DNA of 64,000 bases from SIG459 sp045631645 (GCA_045631645.1 JAZQVC010000020.1:62001-126000); one strand, 5' to 3'; positions 1 to 8,444 are shown, counted from the stretch's first letter. The notes: a model not told the origin generated them from the sequence alone. Made by a program: numbers and translations.

Positions 1-154
1 AGCCGCCGCAGTTTGCGCCGGGGAGGACTTCGCTGAGCTTTGTTACGCGCTCATCAACAGGAACATACATAACCTTGGAGGCTACAGAAAGAACAACAGC
101 GCAGATGATACCGATAACGGTAACAACTATAACAGCAATAATGATAGCAGTCAT
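1..154 (-). CDS. rnfB: Electron transport complex protein RnfB, N-terminal fragment (cut by window edge)
   Basis: The first 51 residues are visible. They comprise a single N-terminal membrane anchor rich in Ile and Val, followed by the start of the first Fe-S segment, reading LPGANCGG at the edge, which is the RnfB hallmark. RnfB is the cytoplasmic-facing iron-sulfur subunit that receives electrons from ferredoxin in the Rnf complex. ATG at 154 is preceded by AAGGAGGG at a normal distance. It is the last visible gene of the rnfCDGEA(B) operon, only 14 bp after rnfA. The rest of the protein lies outside the window. Confidence 0.93.
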   Translation of the reverse strand, partial: MTAIIIAVIVVTVIGIICAVVLSVASKVMYVPVDERVTKLSEVLPGANCGG

Positions 155-168
155 TCTGATAACCCTCC

Positions 169-759
169 TTAACCGAAAATGTTGTCAACAACACCGGCGA
201 ATCCGAAGAAAGAGCAGCTCAGGATTGCGGCGGCGATGAGGGTGATGGGCAGTCCCTTGAAGCAGGTGGGGCAGTTGTTGTTCTCCATGCGGCCACGGAC
301 GCCGGAGAAGAGAACCATAGCCAGGAAGAAGCCCAGGCCGGAGCCAAGGGAGTTGAACATTGCCTGAACAAAGGTGTACTCAGCGGTAATGTTGCTGATG
401 CAGACACCGAGAACTGCGCAGTTGGTGGTGATAAGGGGAAGATATACGCCCAGAGACTTATGGAGACCCGGGATATACTTCTTCAGAACGATTTCAACCA
501 GCTGAACGAGAGCGGCAATGACAAGAATGAAGACGATAGTCTGCATATATGCAAGACCGTTGGGATTGAGAACATAGTACTGAATAGGCCAGGTAACAGC
601 GGTGGCCAGCAGCATAACGAAGATAACAGCTATGGACATACCGGTTGCCTGATCCAGCTTCTTGGAAACTCCGAGGAAGGGGCAGATGCCCAGGAACTGT
701 GAGAGAACGTAGTTGTTGACCAGAGCAGCAGTCAGGATTATTGCAATAATTTCTTTCAT
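169..759 (-). CDS. rnfA: Electron transport complex subunit RnfA
   Basis: 196 residues, the usual RnfA length, with about six membrane helices. The N-terminal segment reads NNYVLSQFLGICPFLGVS and a second conserved segment reads PLITTNCAVLGVCI. In the Rnf family these Cys residues of RnfA and RnfE hold an Fe-S cluster within the membrane. The complex moves electrons from ferredoxin to NAD while pumping Na+ or H+. It overlaps rnfE by 4 bp, which indicates translational coupling. Confidence 0.95.
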   Translation of the reverse strand: MKEIIAIILTAALVNNYVLSQFLGICPFLGVSKKLDQATGMSIAVIFVMLLATAVTWPIQYYVLNPNGLAYMQTIVFILVIAALVQLVEIVLKKYIPGLHKSLGVYLPLITTNCAVLGVCISNITAEYTFVQAMFNSLGSGLGFFLAMVLFSGVRGRMENNNCPTCFKGLPITLIAAAILSCSFFGFAGVVDNIFG

Positions 760-1460
760 TCAGCAACAACCTCCTTCTTCTCTACACTGCAGCCTGCGTT
801 GCCCATCTTGCCGCAAACGCTTGCGGAGGGGCAATTTTCGCAGCCGAACTCGGTCTTCTTGGGCTTATTGGTGAAGAACTTGTTGACAACAGCGATCAGA
901 ATACCGAAAATGCAGAAGCCGCCGGGAGCCATAGTCAGAATTCCAACATGGTTTTCATAGAGAACGGGAATCTGGAATCCCATCCAAGTGCCTGCGCCGA
1001 AGATCTCACGGATGGAGGCCATGACGAAGAGGGTGAGGGTGAAGCCGATACCCATACCGATAGCGTCCAGAGCGGAGTCTACAACGGTGTTCTTGTTTGC
1101 GAACATCTCGGCACGGCCGAGAATGATGCAGTTAACAACGATAAGGGGCAGGAACAGACCCAGAGCCTCATACACGCTGTAAACGAAAGCGTTGAGCACC
1201 ATCTGAACGATGGTAACTGCTGCAGCGATGAGGACTATGTAGCAGGGAATGCGAACCTTATCGGGGATGATTTTTCTCAGAAGAGAAATTGCAATGTTGG
1301 AGAAAAGCAAAACTGCGGTGGCAGCGGCGCCCATGCCGAATGCATTTACGGTCTGGGTGGTAACTGCCAGAGTGGGGCAAGTACCAAGGACAAGCACGAG
1401 AACAGGGTTTTCCTTGATAATGCCGTTGAGCAGAACAGAAAGCTTATTGGATTTTGCCAT
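756..1460 (-). CDS. rnfE: Electron transport complex subunit RnfE
   Basis: 234 residues with about six membrane helices, homologous to RnfA in an inverted topology. The conserved membrane segments around LVLVLGTCPTLAVT and LPLIVVNCIILGRAE carry the family cysteines. A hydrophilic Cys-rich tail (CENCPSASVCGKMGNAGCS) follows the last helix. That tail is longer than in proteobacterial RnfE and could bind metal, although this is an inference. ATG at 1460 follows a GGAGGT site. It lies between rnfG and rnfA. Confidence 0.95.
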   Translation of the reverse strand: MAKSNKLSVLLNGIIKENPVLVLVLGTCPTLAVTTQTVNAFGMGAAATAVLLFSNIAISLLRKIIPDKVRIPCYIVLIAAAVTIVQMVLNAFVYSVYEALGLFLPLIVVNCIILGRAEMFANKNTVVDSALDAIGMGIGFTLTLFVMASIREIFGAGTWMGFQIPVLYENHVGILTMAPGGFCIFGILIAVVNKFFTNKPKKTEFGCENCPSASVCGKMGNAGCSVEKKEVVAE

Positions 1461-1477
1461 TATTTCTCGTACCTCCT

Positions 1478-2011
1478 TTACTTAGTGATGGTTTCATATA
1501 CGGCGAAAACATCTGCAATTGCTCTGACGTATGCGCCGGAAGAAATGGTTGCGCCGGAAATGGTGTCAACACCCTGCATGGAAGCATCCTTGCCAACAAA
1601 CTGTGCGCGGAAGCCATCCTCTGTAACCTTGGTACCAAGGCCGGGAGTCTCGTCATGGGCAAGAGTATTTGTGGAAACTATCTTGCCTTCGGAGTTGATG
1701 GAGCAAATAATCTGGAGAGAGCCCTTTGCGCCGTAACCGGTGGTTTCAACCATGAAAACATAACCGGCACCGTTGGTGGCCTCATAAACCTCAGTAACGG
1801 TGCTGCCTTCCAGAGCTACATCCAGCTTGGCAAAGCCATCTGCTTCGGGAAGAGCATCAATGCGGGCCTGCTCGGCGCGGGCAAGGTTGCCCTCGGTAAT
1901 GATAGGCTCGGTAATGAAGTTGGTGCCTGCAAGAAGACCGCTCATGACAAGGCAGATGAGCAGCAGCACCACAATGGGCATAACGAAATCAGCTTTTACG
2001 GTACTTTTCAT
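1478..2011 (-). CDS. rnfG: Electron transport complex subunit RnfG (covalent FMN)
   Basis: 177 residues: one N-terminal membrane helix (about residues 10-32), then an FMN-binding domain. The motif DTISGATISSGAY near residue 150 contains the SGAT threonine on which ApbE attaches FMN through a phosphoester bond in this family. The start ATG overlaps the rnfD stop (ATGA), so translation is coupled. The flavinyltransferase needed for maturation is encoded divergently at 4439. Confidence 0.95.
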   Translation of the reverse strand: MKSTVKADFVMPIVVLLLICLVMSGLLAGTNFITEPIITEGNLARAEQARIDALPEADGFAKLDVALEGSTVTEVYEATNGAGYVFMVETTGYGAKGSLQIICSINSEGKIVSTNTLAHDETPGLGTKVTEDGFRAQFVGKDASMQGVDTISGATISSGAYVRAIADVFAVYETITK

Positions 2012-2940
2012 GCGTCAACACCTCCCAGAGGTTTCTTTGCAGTCCAGTTGCTGATGTAGGGAGTGAGTATGTTCATCAGCAGGATGGAGAAGGATACGCC
2101 TTCGGGATAGTTGCCGAAGAAACGGATGAGGCAGGTTATAAGACCGCATCCAATACCGAAGATCACGCGACCCCAGGGAGTCTGGGGAGTGGTGACATAG
2201 TCGGTTGCCATGAAGATGGCACCGAGGAACACGCCGCCTGCCAGAATCTCGGCAAGACCGAACACGAAACCGCCCTTAACAAGAGCGAGGACGAATACGG
2301 TGCCGATGAAAGCAACGGGAGTATGCCAAGTGATGACTCTGCGGCAGAGGAGATAGACAAAGCCGATGAGGAGAGCCAGAGCGCTGGTCTCGCCCATACT
2401 TCCGCCAACAGTGCCGAGGAAGAGGTTCAGCAGAGAATAGCTGCCGCCTTCTTTGAGGACTGCCAGAGGAGTTGCGGCAGTGATTGCATCTGCGCCGAAA
2501 TAGAAGTTGGGTGCTGCCCAGGTGGTCATGGTGCCTGCAAATGCGATAAGCATAACAACACGGGCGGTGATTGCGGGGTTTGCGAAGTTATAGCCGATGC
2601 CGCCGAAAAGCTGCTTAACAACAATGATAGCAACCAGAGTGCCGAATGCAGCCTGCCACAGAGGCAGTCCAACGGGCAGATTCATTGCGAGGATAAGACC
2701 GGTTACAGCAGCAGAAAGATCGCCGATGGTGGTCTTGCGCTTGCAGATCTTCTGGAAAGCCCACTCCCAGAACACTGCAGTTCCAACGCAGACGATGGTG
2801 AGGAGCAGTGCTCTCCAGCCAAAGATTACGATGGAAGCGATTACTGCGGGAAGGAGTGCAATAAGCACATCGCGCATAATGGTTCTGGTGGAATCCTTAT
2901 GGGTAAGATGAGGAGATACAGAAACTATGAAATTAGACAT
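2008..2940 (-). CDS. rnfD: Electron transport complex subunit RnfD (covalent FMN)
   Basis: 310 residues from the chosen start, with about ten membrane helices. The segment DAITAATPLAVLK contains the threonine that carries covalent FMN in RnfD/NqrB proteins. I chose ATG at 2940 rather than an upstream in-frame ATG at 2991 because MSNFIVSVSPHLTHKDS is the usual RnfD N-terminus and AGGAGG lies 7 bp ahead of it. The gene therefore overlaps the end of rnfC by 8 bp. Confidence 0.95.
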   Translation of the reverse strand: MSNFIVSVSPHLTHKDSTRTIMRDVLIALLPAVIASIVIFGWRALLLTIVCVGTAVFWEWAFQKICKRKTTIGDLSAAVTGLILAMNLPVGLPLWQAAFGTLVAIIVVKQLFGGIGYNFANPAITARVVMLIAFAGTMTTWAAPNFYFGADAITAATPLAVLKEGGSYSLLNLFLGTVGGSMGETSALALLIGFVYLLCRRVITWHTPVAFIGTVFVLALVKGGFVFGLAEILAGGVFLGAIFMATDYVTTPQTPWGRVIFGIGCGLITCLIRFFGNYPEGVSFSILLMNILTPYISNWTAKKPLGGVDA

Positions 2941-4306
2941 TTGCTGCCTCCTTTTCTGCCTCTGCCTTCTTGGCTGCAGCCTTTTCAGCATCAGCCTTCA
3001 GCTTGGCGTTATAGTCCCAAAGCATTGCCTTTGCCAGCTTATTGATCTGAACAAGAGGACGCTTTGCGGGGCATACGAATGCGCAGCAGCCGCATTCCAT
3101 GCAAAGGTTTACCTTGAGTTTTTTCAGTTCGTCGCCCTTTTCCAGCTTATAAGCGGTTTCAATGTGGGCGGGCATCAGATTCAGGGGGCAGGTGTTGATG
3201 CATCTGCCGCACTTGATGCAGTCGGTGGTGACAGGGGGACGGGCATCGCGCTCATCGAAGCAGAGGATGGCACCGGTGTTCTTAACAACAACTTCGTCGT
3301 CGGAAGGAACTGCAACGCCCATCATAGGTCCGCCAAGGACTATCTTCTTGGGCTCGCACTTATAGCCGCCGGTGAACTCAACAACCTGCTTTACGCTCAT
3401 GCCGATGGGGGCAATAACGTTCATGGGGTTGGCAATTGCGCTGCCGTCAACGGTGACATACTTTTCAACGAGGGGCATACCGGTCTTGACATATCTTGCG
3501 ATACCGACAAGAGTGGAGGGGTTGATAACAACGCAGCCCACATCAATGGGGAGCCTGCCCTCGGGAACAATGCGGCCGGTGGTGTTATGAATCATAACTT
3601 TCTCGCCGCCCTGGGGGTAAAGTGCGGGAAGAGCGCGGACATCAACATAGTCCAGACCCTTGCACACTTCCTTCATGTTCTTAATGCACTTGGGCTTATT
3701 GTCCTCAATGCCGATAATGACCTTCTTGGGGTCAAAATACTTTTTGAGAAGCTCAATGCCTTCAACAAGGAGTTCTGCGTCATCCAGCATGGTGCGGGTA
3801 TCGGCAGTGATGTAGGGCTCGCACTCTGCGCCGTTGATGCAGATATACTCAACCCTCTCGGGATCTACATTCAGCTTGACGGAGGTGGGGAAACCTGCGC
3901 CGCCAAGACCGACAACACCGCTTGCGCGTACGGCATCGATAAAGCTGGGGAGATCGGTGAGTGTGGGAGCTTCAAGACCTTCATAAACGGTCTGCTCGCC
4001 GTCAGCCTCGATAACGATGGCCTGGCAGCTGGCGCCATGGAACAAAAGCACTTCGTCAAGCTTCTTGACCTTACCGGATACGCCGGAATAAACGGGTGCG
4101 GAGACAAAGCCGCCGGGTTCTGCAACAAGCTGACCAACTTTCACCAGATCGTTAACCTTAACAACGGCCTTTGCGGGGGCACCGATGTTCATGGAAACGG
4201 GCATAGTGATCATTGTGCCTGCAGTTACAGGGATGCGCTTGGGAGCGCATTCTGCGGTGTTTTTTCTGTGCGGTACGTGAGCACCGTGGAGCAGTTTGAT
4301 TGACAC
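2933..4306 (-). CDS. rnfC: Electron transport complex subunit RnfC
   Basis: 457 residues, the first gene of the operon. The N-terminal part resembles NuoF, with a Gly-rich FMN/NADH-binding segment VVGLGGAGFPTSVKLN around residue 130. Two 4Fe-4S motifs follow, CIKCGRCINTCP near residue 360 and CMECGCCAFVCP near residue 400. A short Ala/Lys/Glu-rich tail ends the protein; it is much shorter than in Escherichia coli RsxC. The start is GTG at 4306 with AAGGAGG upstream. RnfC is the NADH-facing peripheral subunit. Confidence 0.95.
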   Translation of the reverse strand: MSIKLLHGAHVPHRKNTAECAPKRIPVTAGTMITMPVSMNIGAPAKAVVKVNDLVKVGQLVAEPGGFVSAPVYSGVSGKVKKLDEVLLFHGASCQAIVIEADGEQTVYEGLEAPTLTDLPSFIDAVRASGVVGLGGAGFPTSVKLNVDPERVEYICINGAECEPYITADTRTMLDDAELLVEGIELLKKYFDPKKVIIGIEDNKPKCIKNMKEVCKGLDYVDVRALPALYPQGGEKVMIHNTTGRIVPEGRLPIDVGCVVINPSTLVGIARYVKTGMPLVEKYVTVDGSAIANPMNVIAPIGMSVKQVVEFTGGYKCEPKKIVLGGPMMGVAVPSDDEVVVKNTGAILCFDERDARPPVTTDCIKCGRCINTCPLNLMPAHIETAYKLEKGDELKKLKVNLCMECGCCAFVCPAKRPLVQINKLAKAMLWDYNAKLKADAEKAAAKKAEAEKEAANV

Positions 4307-4380
4307 TCTGCTTCCTCCTTCGATTATTTTAAACTTTCATTTTTCTGCTGTTAAAATTAGACTTGCAAAAACGAACAGAG

Positions 4381-4409
4381 TATATAAAATACAAAGTAGA
4401 TTATATCAA
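4381..4409 (-). promoter_or_regulatory. Probable sigma-A promoter of the rnf operon
   Basis: On the minus strand TTGATA (4409-4404) and TATATA (4386-4381) are separated by exactly 17 bp, about 75 bp before the rnfC GTG. It lies in the 132-bp region shared with the divergent apbE gene, so both genes could be co-regulated. No clear operator was seen. Confidence 0.6.
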
Positions 4410-4438
4410 TAAAACACTCCGAACGCAAGGAGCAAACT

Positions 4439-5452
4439 ATGCTGCAAGTTACAAAAAAAACCTTTTTTTTCTTAATTTTTGCATTAACATTTTTGTTAAT
4501 TTTTTCATTATCCGCCTGTTCTTCACTTAACAGAAATACATCTGAAAAATACACAAAAACCGGCTTCTATCTGGATACCGTTGTTTCCGTCACTGTCTAT
4601 TCCGAAGAAGACTCCCTCCATCTTGATGAGTGCCTCGCGCTATGCGGAGAATATGAAAAAATCTTCTCTCGCACAGACAGCGAAAGCGAGCTTTTCAAGC
4701 TCAACAATTCAGGAAGCGCGGATGTTTCTCCCTCTCTTTTGGATCTTATTAAAACTGCCCTCAACTATTGCGAAATAAGCAGCGGACGCTTCGATATAAG
4801 CATGGGCGCTGTCAGCGATATGTATGCCTTTTCCTCCGAGTCCCCCTATCTTCCTTCCGCTGAGGAAATAGCCGACAAACTTGAACACACCGGCTATGAG
4901 AAAATAACCGTGGAAGGCAGCCGCGTCACGCTGGAAGACGCGGAAGCAGTTATTGACCTGGGTGCAATAGCCAAGGGCTATATTGCCGATGCACTTGCCG
5001 AGCACCTCCGCTCCAAAGGCGTTGAAAGCGCCATAATTGATCTCGGCGGCAATATTCTCTGCCTCGGCTCCAAGCCTGATGGCAGCGACTTTATAGTTGG
5101 CATTCAATACCCATATCGTGATTCAAACCAAGCCATAGCCACTGTTTCTCTCTCCGATATGAGCGTTGTCACCAGCGGAATTTATCAGCGCTGGTTCGAG
5201 AAAGATGGGGAGACCTATCATCACATTCTTGACCCTGAGACAGGACGAAGCCTCAATAACGGGCTTATCTCCGTCAGTATTATAAGCGCCAGAAGCACCG
5301 ATTGCGACGCTCTGAGTACCACCGTCTTCGCCATGGGGCTTGAGGAGGGCATGGCTCTTATCAACTCCCTTCCCGAAACATGGGCTGTTTTCATCACCGA
5401 GGATATGGAACTGCATTATTCCGAAGGTTTCAAGGAGCGCTTCGGGAAATAA
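4439..5452 (+). CDS. apbE: FAD:protein FMN transferase, lipoprotein (ApbE family)
   Basis: 337 residues with a lipoprotein signal (LSACSS, lipid-accepting Cys27). The ApbE core is clear: DLGAIAKGYIADAL around residue 180, and DCDALSTTVFAMG near residue 290, the conserved Asp/Thr region that binds Mg and FAD. The enzyme transfers FMN from FAD to a Thr in SGAT-type motifs of extracytoplasmic proteins. RnfG and RnfD, encoded divergently beside it, are the obvious substrates. The start is ATG at 4439 with AAGGAG upstream. Confidence 0.94.
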   Translation: MLQVTKKTFFFLIFALTFLLIFSLSACSSLNRNTSEKYTKTGFYLDTVVSVTVYSEEDSLHLDECLALCGEYEKIFSRTDSESELFKLNNSGSADVSPSLLDLIKTALNYCEISSGRFDISMGAVSDMYAFSSESPYLPSAEEIADKLEHTGYEKITVEGSRVTLEDAEAVIDLGAIAKGYIADALAEHLRSKGVESAIIDLGGNILCLGSKPDGSDFIVGIQYPYRDSNQAIATVSLSDMSVVTSGIYQRWFEKDGETYHHILDPETGRSLNNGLISVSIISARSTDCDALSTTVFAMGLEEGMALINSLPETWAVFITEDMELHYSEGFKERFGK

Positions 5453-5459
5453 AAATTTC

Positions 5460-5488
5460 TTGCACCCGACCAAAAAATATATTAAAAT
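5460..5488 (+). promoter_or_regulatory. Probable sigma-A promoter for the structured leader
   Basis: TTGCAC (5460-5465) and TAAAAT (5483-5488) are separated by 17 bp. Transcription would start near 5495, a few bases before the first strand of the long-range stem described at 5502. This makes the following 190 bases a 5' leader rather than an apbE tail. Confidence 0.55.
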
Positions 5489-5494
5489 AAATTA

Positions 5495-5654
5495 GGAAAT
5501 AAAATCCCTGACGCCAAAATTTTATTGCGGCGGAAGAGCTGATTCCTCCATAAAAGCCGCTGTGGGCGAGATGCGTTCTCTTTCATGGCCGCTGAAAACA
5601 TACCGTTAACTATGGGGTAACTGCATCTTCAGGGATTTGCAGTTACCCTTTTTT
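5495..5654 (+). ncRNA. Structured leader RNA with attenuator, class not recognised
   Basis: AAATCCCTG at 5502-5510 is exactly complementary to CAGGGATTT at 5630-5638 and would close a domain of about 135 nt. Inside it GCGGC (5527-5531) can pair with GCCGC (5556-5560), and smaller hairpins lie between and after. The 3' strand of the closing stem lies in the loop and shoulder of the terminator at 5614-5654, so ligand-stabilised folding could plausibly compete with termination. It precedes the TM1266-like gene and its ABC importer. It does not match the TPP, SAM-I, FMN, cobalamin or glycine consensus as I know them, so the ligand is unknown. Confidence 0.5.
5614..5654 (+). terminator. Intrinsic terminator/attenuator before the TM1266-ABC operon
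   Basis: GGGTAACTGCA pairs with TGCAGTTACCC across a 12-base loop and is followed by six T residues. It sits 30 bp upstream of the GTG at 5686, inside the leader of that operon. Confidence 0.8.
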
Positions 5655-5685
5655 CGCATTCTTAGACATTTGAAAGGAGAGCAAA

Positions 5686-5931
5686 GTGGAAACAAGAGTC
5701 GCGCTTATAGGAATTATTGTGGAAAACATTGACGCTGTTGATAAAATCAACGCCATACTCCACGAAAACGCCCAATATATTTTGGGCAGAATGGGCATCC
5801 CTTACAGGGAAAGGAAGGTTAACATAATATCGATAGCTATTGATGCCCCTCAGGATATAATAAGCAGCATTTCAGGAAAAATCGGCCGTCTTGAAGGCGT
5901 CAGCACCAAGACCGCCTATTCCGCAATTTGA
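5686..5931 (+). CDS. TM1266-family (iron-only hydrogenase system) small regulator
   Basis: 81 residues, the family length, folding as a small ACT/NikR-C-like ferredoxin fold: RVALIGIIVENIDAVDKINAIL, then MGIPYRERKVNIISIAIDA. Members of this family are usually found with the [FeFe]-hydrogenase maturases HydE, HydF and HydG and are annotated as putative regulators; none of those genes is in the window. The start is GTG, preceded by AAAGGAGAG. It is the first gene of a four-gene operon with an ABC importer, 15 bp before the binding-protein gene. The role is inferred from family only. Confidence 0.8.
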   Translation: METRVALIGIIVENIDAVDKINAILHENAQYILGRMGIPYRERKVNIISIAIDAPQDIISSISGKIGRLEGVSTKTAYSAI

Positions 5932-5946
5932 CAAGGAGAAATCACT

Positions 5947-6978
5947 ATGAAAAAATTTATTTCTTTTATTCTGGCAGCCATTATGCTTTTTGCTCTCTGC
6001 GCTTGTGGAGCATCTCAGAGCGAAGTTCCCAATACGCCCGCAGCCACTCCCTCCGTCACGGACAACGCTTCTTCCGAGGGAGGCGATGTACCCCAGCCCG
6101 ACGCCGAGCCCATAAAAATCATGGTTCTCAACGGCACAACAGGCTTTGGTATGGCAAAGCTTATGAGCGATTGCGCCGCAGATCTCAGTCCCCTCAACTG
6201 CGACATATCCGTTGAAACCGACGCCAGCAACATCACCGCTGCCCTCATTAACGGCAGCGTGGATATTGCCGCCCTCCCCACCAACGCCGCAAGCGTTGTG
6301 TATAACAAAACCGGTGGTCAGGTGCAGCTTCTTGCGCTGAACACCCTCGGCGTTCTCTATCTTGTTGAAAACGGTGAGAGCATAAGCTCCCTTTCCGATC
6401 TGGAAGGAAAAACCGTTTATGCCCCTGCACAGAATCCCAGCTTCGTTCTGGACTACATCTGCAAAAACGCAGGAGTGAATATGACTATCGACAATAGCTT
6501 CGCCCAGCCTGCTGAGCTTCGCACCGCAGTTGCAGCAGGAGAGGTTGAGCTGGCTGTTCTGCCCGAGCCCATGGTCACCATGGCGCTTGCAGCAAACGAG
6601 GCTCTTTCCGTCAGACTGGATCTCACCGAGGAATGGGCAAAGCTCAATAACGGCCAGCTTGTTCAGGGCTGCCTTGTTGTCCGCCGCGAGTTTGCGGAAA
6701 ATCATCCTGCAGGTCTTGCCGCCTTCCTTGATGAATATGAGGCATCTATTGCCTTCCTTTGTCAGGATACCGCAGCCGCTGCCCAGTTGATAGCAGATGC
6801 AGGAATATTCGCAAACGCAGCCGTTGCCGAGAAAGCCATTCCCAAGTGCAACGTCTGCTTCATCGAAGGAGCGGACATGATAGCTCCCATGGATGGATTT
6901 TTGGAGGCTATGTTCTCCATCGCACCTGCCTCCATCGGCGGTGCAATTCCCAGCGACGATTTTTATTATCTCGGATAA
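5947..6978 (+). CDS. ABC transporter substrate-binding lipoprotein (NMT1/SsuA-like)
   Basis: 343 residues with a lipoprotein signal ending LFALCACGAS (Cys20). A Ser/Pro/Asp-rich linker follows, then a type-2 periplasmic-binding fold containing GTTGFGMAKLM, NGSVDIAALPTNAASV and VELAVLPEPMVTMALAA. The last two are typical of the nitrate/sulfonate/thiamine-precursor binding proteins. The ligand cannot be read from sequence. It forms an importer with the permease and ATPase that follow and is controlled by the leader at 5495. Confidence 0.85.
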   Translation: MKKFISFILAAIMLFALCACGASQSEVPNTPAATPSVTDNASSEGGDVPQPDAEPIKIMVLNGTTGFGMAKLMSDCAADLSPLNCDISVETDASNITAALINGSVDIAALPTNAASVVYNKTGGQVQLLALNTLGVLYLVENGESISSLSDLEGKTVYAPAQNPSFVLDYICKNAGVNMTIDNSFAQPAELRTAVAAGEVELAVLPEPMVTMALAANEALSVRLDLTEEWAKLNNGQLVQGCLVVRREFAENHPAGLAAFLDEYEASIAFLCQDTAAAAQLIADAGIFANAAVAEKAIPKCNVCFIEGADMIAPMDGFLEAMFSIAPASIGGAIPSDDFYYLG

Positions 6979-6984
6979 GCACTT

Positions 6985-7749
6985 ATGAAGCTTAACAAAC
7001 ATCTTAAAAATCTTATAGTGCTTGTTTTCTGGCTGGCGGTTTGGCATGCTCTTGTGCTCATTGTGGATAACCCACTGCTCCTCCCCCCTATTCCCCTTGT
7101 CATTAAACGGATATTGGAGCTTTTGGGGAGCGGACAATTCTGGATTATTACCGCAACAAGTCTTGGTCGAATTTTACTGGGCGTTGTCTGCGCAATGGTT
7201 TTGGGTGTTTTTCTCGCCCTTGCCACAAGCCGCTCTGCACTTTTGCGCGCCCTCTTCTCCCCCCTGCTCACCGTCATCAAGTCCACCCCTGTGGCGTCAT
7301 TTATAATTCTGCTAATTCTTTGGGTGGGTCGGGATTTTCTCCCCTCCGTCATTGTCGTGCTGATGGCACTGCCCGTTGTATGGAGCAATGTAAGCACCGG
7401 CATAGCAGAAACCGACAAGCGCCTTGTGGAAATGGCGCGTGTGTTCCGTTTCCCCCTTTGGAGAAGACTTCACCGAGTTTATATTCCCTCCGTCATGCCA
7501 CATTTCCTCGCCGCATGCCGTTCCTGTCTCGGTCTTGCCTGGAAAGCAGGAGTTGCCGCCGAGGTGCTCACTGTGCCGGCCGTAAGCATAGGCAAAATGC
7601 TCTATGAGTCCAAGCTTTATTGGGAAACGCAGGATCTCTTCGCATGGACAGTGGTGGTAATCATTTGCTCCCTTATAATCGAAAAGGTGCTTATAGCCGC
7701 CATTGCCGCCTTGGGCAAAAAATATAGCGCAGGAGGTGGCAAGGCATGA
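6985..7749 (+). CDS. ABC transporter permease (SsuC/TauC-like)
   Basis: 254 residues with about six membrane helices. The EAA-type cytoplasmic loop reads EMARVFRFPLWRRLHRVYIP, where the coupling helix meets the ATPase. This is the permease family of nitrate, taurine and aliphatic sulfonate importers. It starts 6 bp after the binding-protein gene, and its last four bases overlap the start of the ATPase gene. Confidence 0.88.
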   Translation: MKLNKHLKNLIVLVFWLAVWHALVLIVDNPLLLPPIPLVIKRILELLGSGQFWIITATSLGRILLGVVCAMVLGVFLALATSRSALLRALFSPLLTVIKSTPVASFIILLILWVGRDFLPSVIVVLMALPVVWSNVSTGIAETDKRLVEMARVFRFPLWRRLHRVYIPSVMPHFLAACRSCLGLAWKAGVAAEVLTVPAVSIGKMLYESKLYWETQDLFAWTVVVIICSLIIEKVLIAAIAALGKKYSAGGGKA

Positions 7750-8330
7750 TAGAAATTAAAAATCTCAGCCTCGCATACGGTAGCGAAAGAGTTATTGAAG
7801 ACTTCAGCCTTTGCCTTGAAAAAGGCGAGCGCATAGTCTTAATGGGTCCTTCCGGCTGCGGAAAAAGCAGCCTCCTAAGCGCTGTCGCCGGTTTGCTTAG
7901 CCCCGAAAAAGGCAGCATAAAAACCGAGGGACGCATTTCCTTCGTGTTTCAGGAACCGCGCCTGCTCCCCTGGCTTAGTGCCATAGAAAATATAAATGTC
8001 GTCCTTTCCGATAGCGCCTCCAGTCTTGCCGAGGCCCAAAGATGGCTGGAAGCTGTTGGACTTGGCTCAGACGGCGACAAAGTCCCCGCAGAGCTTTCAG
8101 GAGGCATGCAGCAGCGCCTTTCCATTGCCCGCGCTCTCGCCTATGATGGAGAAATTCTCCTGCTGGACGAGCCATTAAAAGGCATGGATGCAGAGACAAA
8201 AACTTTAGTTTGGGAAAAGCTGCTGGCTGCTGCTGAAGGCAAAACAAGCATTCTCATCACTCACGATGAGGACGAGGCCACATCATTCGGCGGCAGAATT
8301 TACCGCTACAGCAACAAAAGCTTTATTTGA
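7746..8330 (+). CDS. ABC transporter ATP-binding protein (SsuB/TauB-like)
   Basis: 194 residues, slightly short for the family (most have 240-260), with all motifs present: Walker A GPSGCGKSS at residues 34-42, Q-loop VFQEPRLLPW, signature LSGGMQQRLSIARAL, Walker B EILLLDEPL and switch His in LITHDEDEA. The shortness comes from a missing C-terminal extension, so the catalytic core is intact. It powers the importer with the two preceding genes. Confidence 0.9.
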   Translation: MIEIKNLSLAYGSERVIEDFSLCLEKGERIVLMGPSGCGKSSLLSAVAGLLSPEKGSIKTEGRISFVFQEPRLLPWLSAIENINVVLSDSASSLAEAQRWLEAVGLGSDGDKVPAELSGGMQQRLSIARALAYDGEILLLDEPLKGMDAETKTLVWEKLLAAAEGKTSILITHDEDEATSFGGRIYRYSNKSFI

Positions 8331-8334
8331 CATG

Positions 8335-8370
8335 AAAAGGGTTTCGGAAAAACCACCGAAACCCTTTTTT
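8335..8370 (+). terminator. Intrinsic terminator of the ABC importer operon
   Basis: AAGGGTTTCGG and CCGAAACCCTT form a perfect stem over an 8-base loop, followed by a T run. It is 5 bp after the ATPase stop. Confidence 0.88.
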
Positions 8371-8385
8371 ATGTTTCCACTTTTG

Positions 8386-8414
8386 TTGACATAGATTATC
8401 CCTTAATTTATAAT
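8386..8414 (+). promoter_or_regulatory. Consensus sigma-A promoter for the TauE/SafE gene
   Basis: Perfect TTGACA (8386-8391) and TATAAT (8409-8414) with a 17-bp spacer, about 30 bp before the start codon. Confidence 0.8.
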
Positions 8415-8444
8415 TAGTCCAATTGAATTTTGGAGAGAAAGAAT

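Noticed and set aside
948..1736. Long plus-strand open frames across the rnf genes (also at 2323-4303)
   Set aside because: They are antisense shadows of rnfE, rnfG, rnfD and rnfC, have low-complexity translations and no ribosome-binding sites.
5495..5654. TPP, cobalamin or Moco riboswitch upstream of the ABC operon
   Set aside because: The region lacks the TPP CTGAGA core and the B12 box. A few bases around GCCGCTGTGG look like other motifs, but the full consensus of none could be matched, so it is left unassigned.
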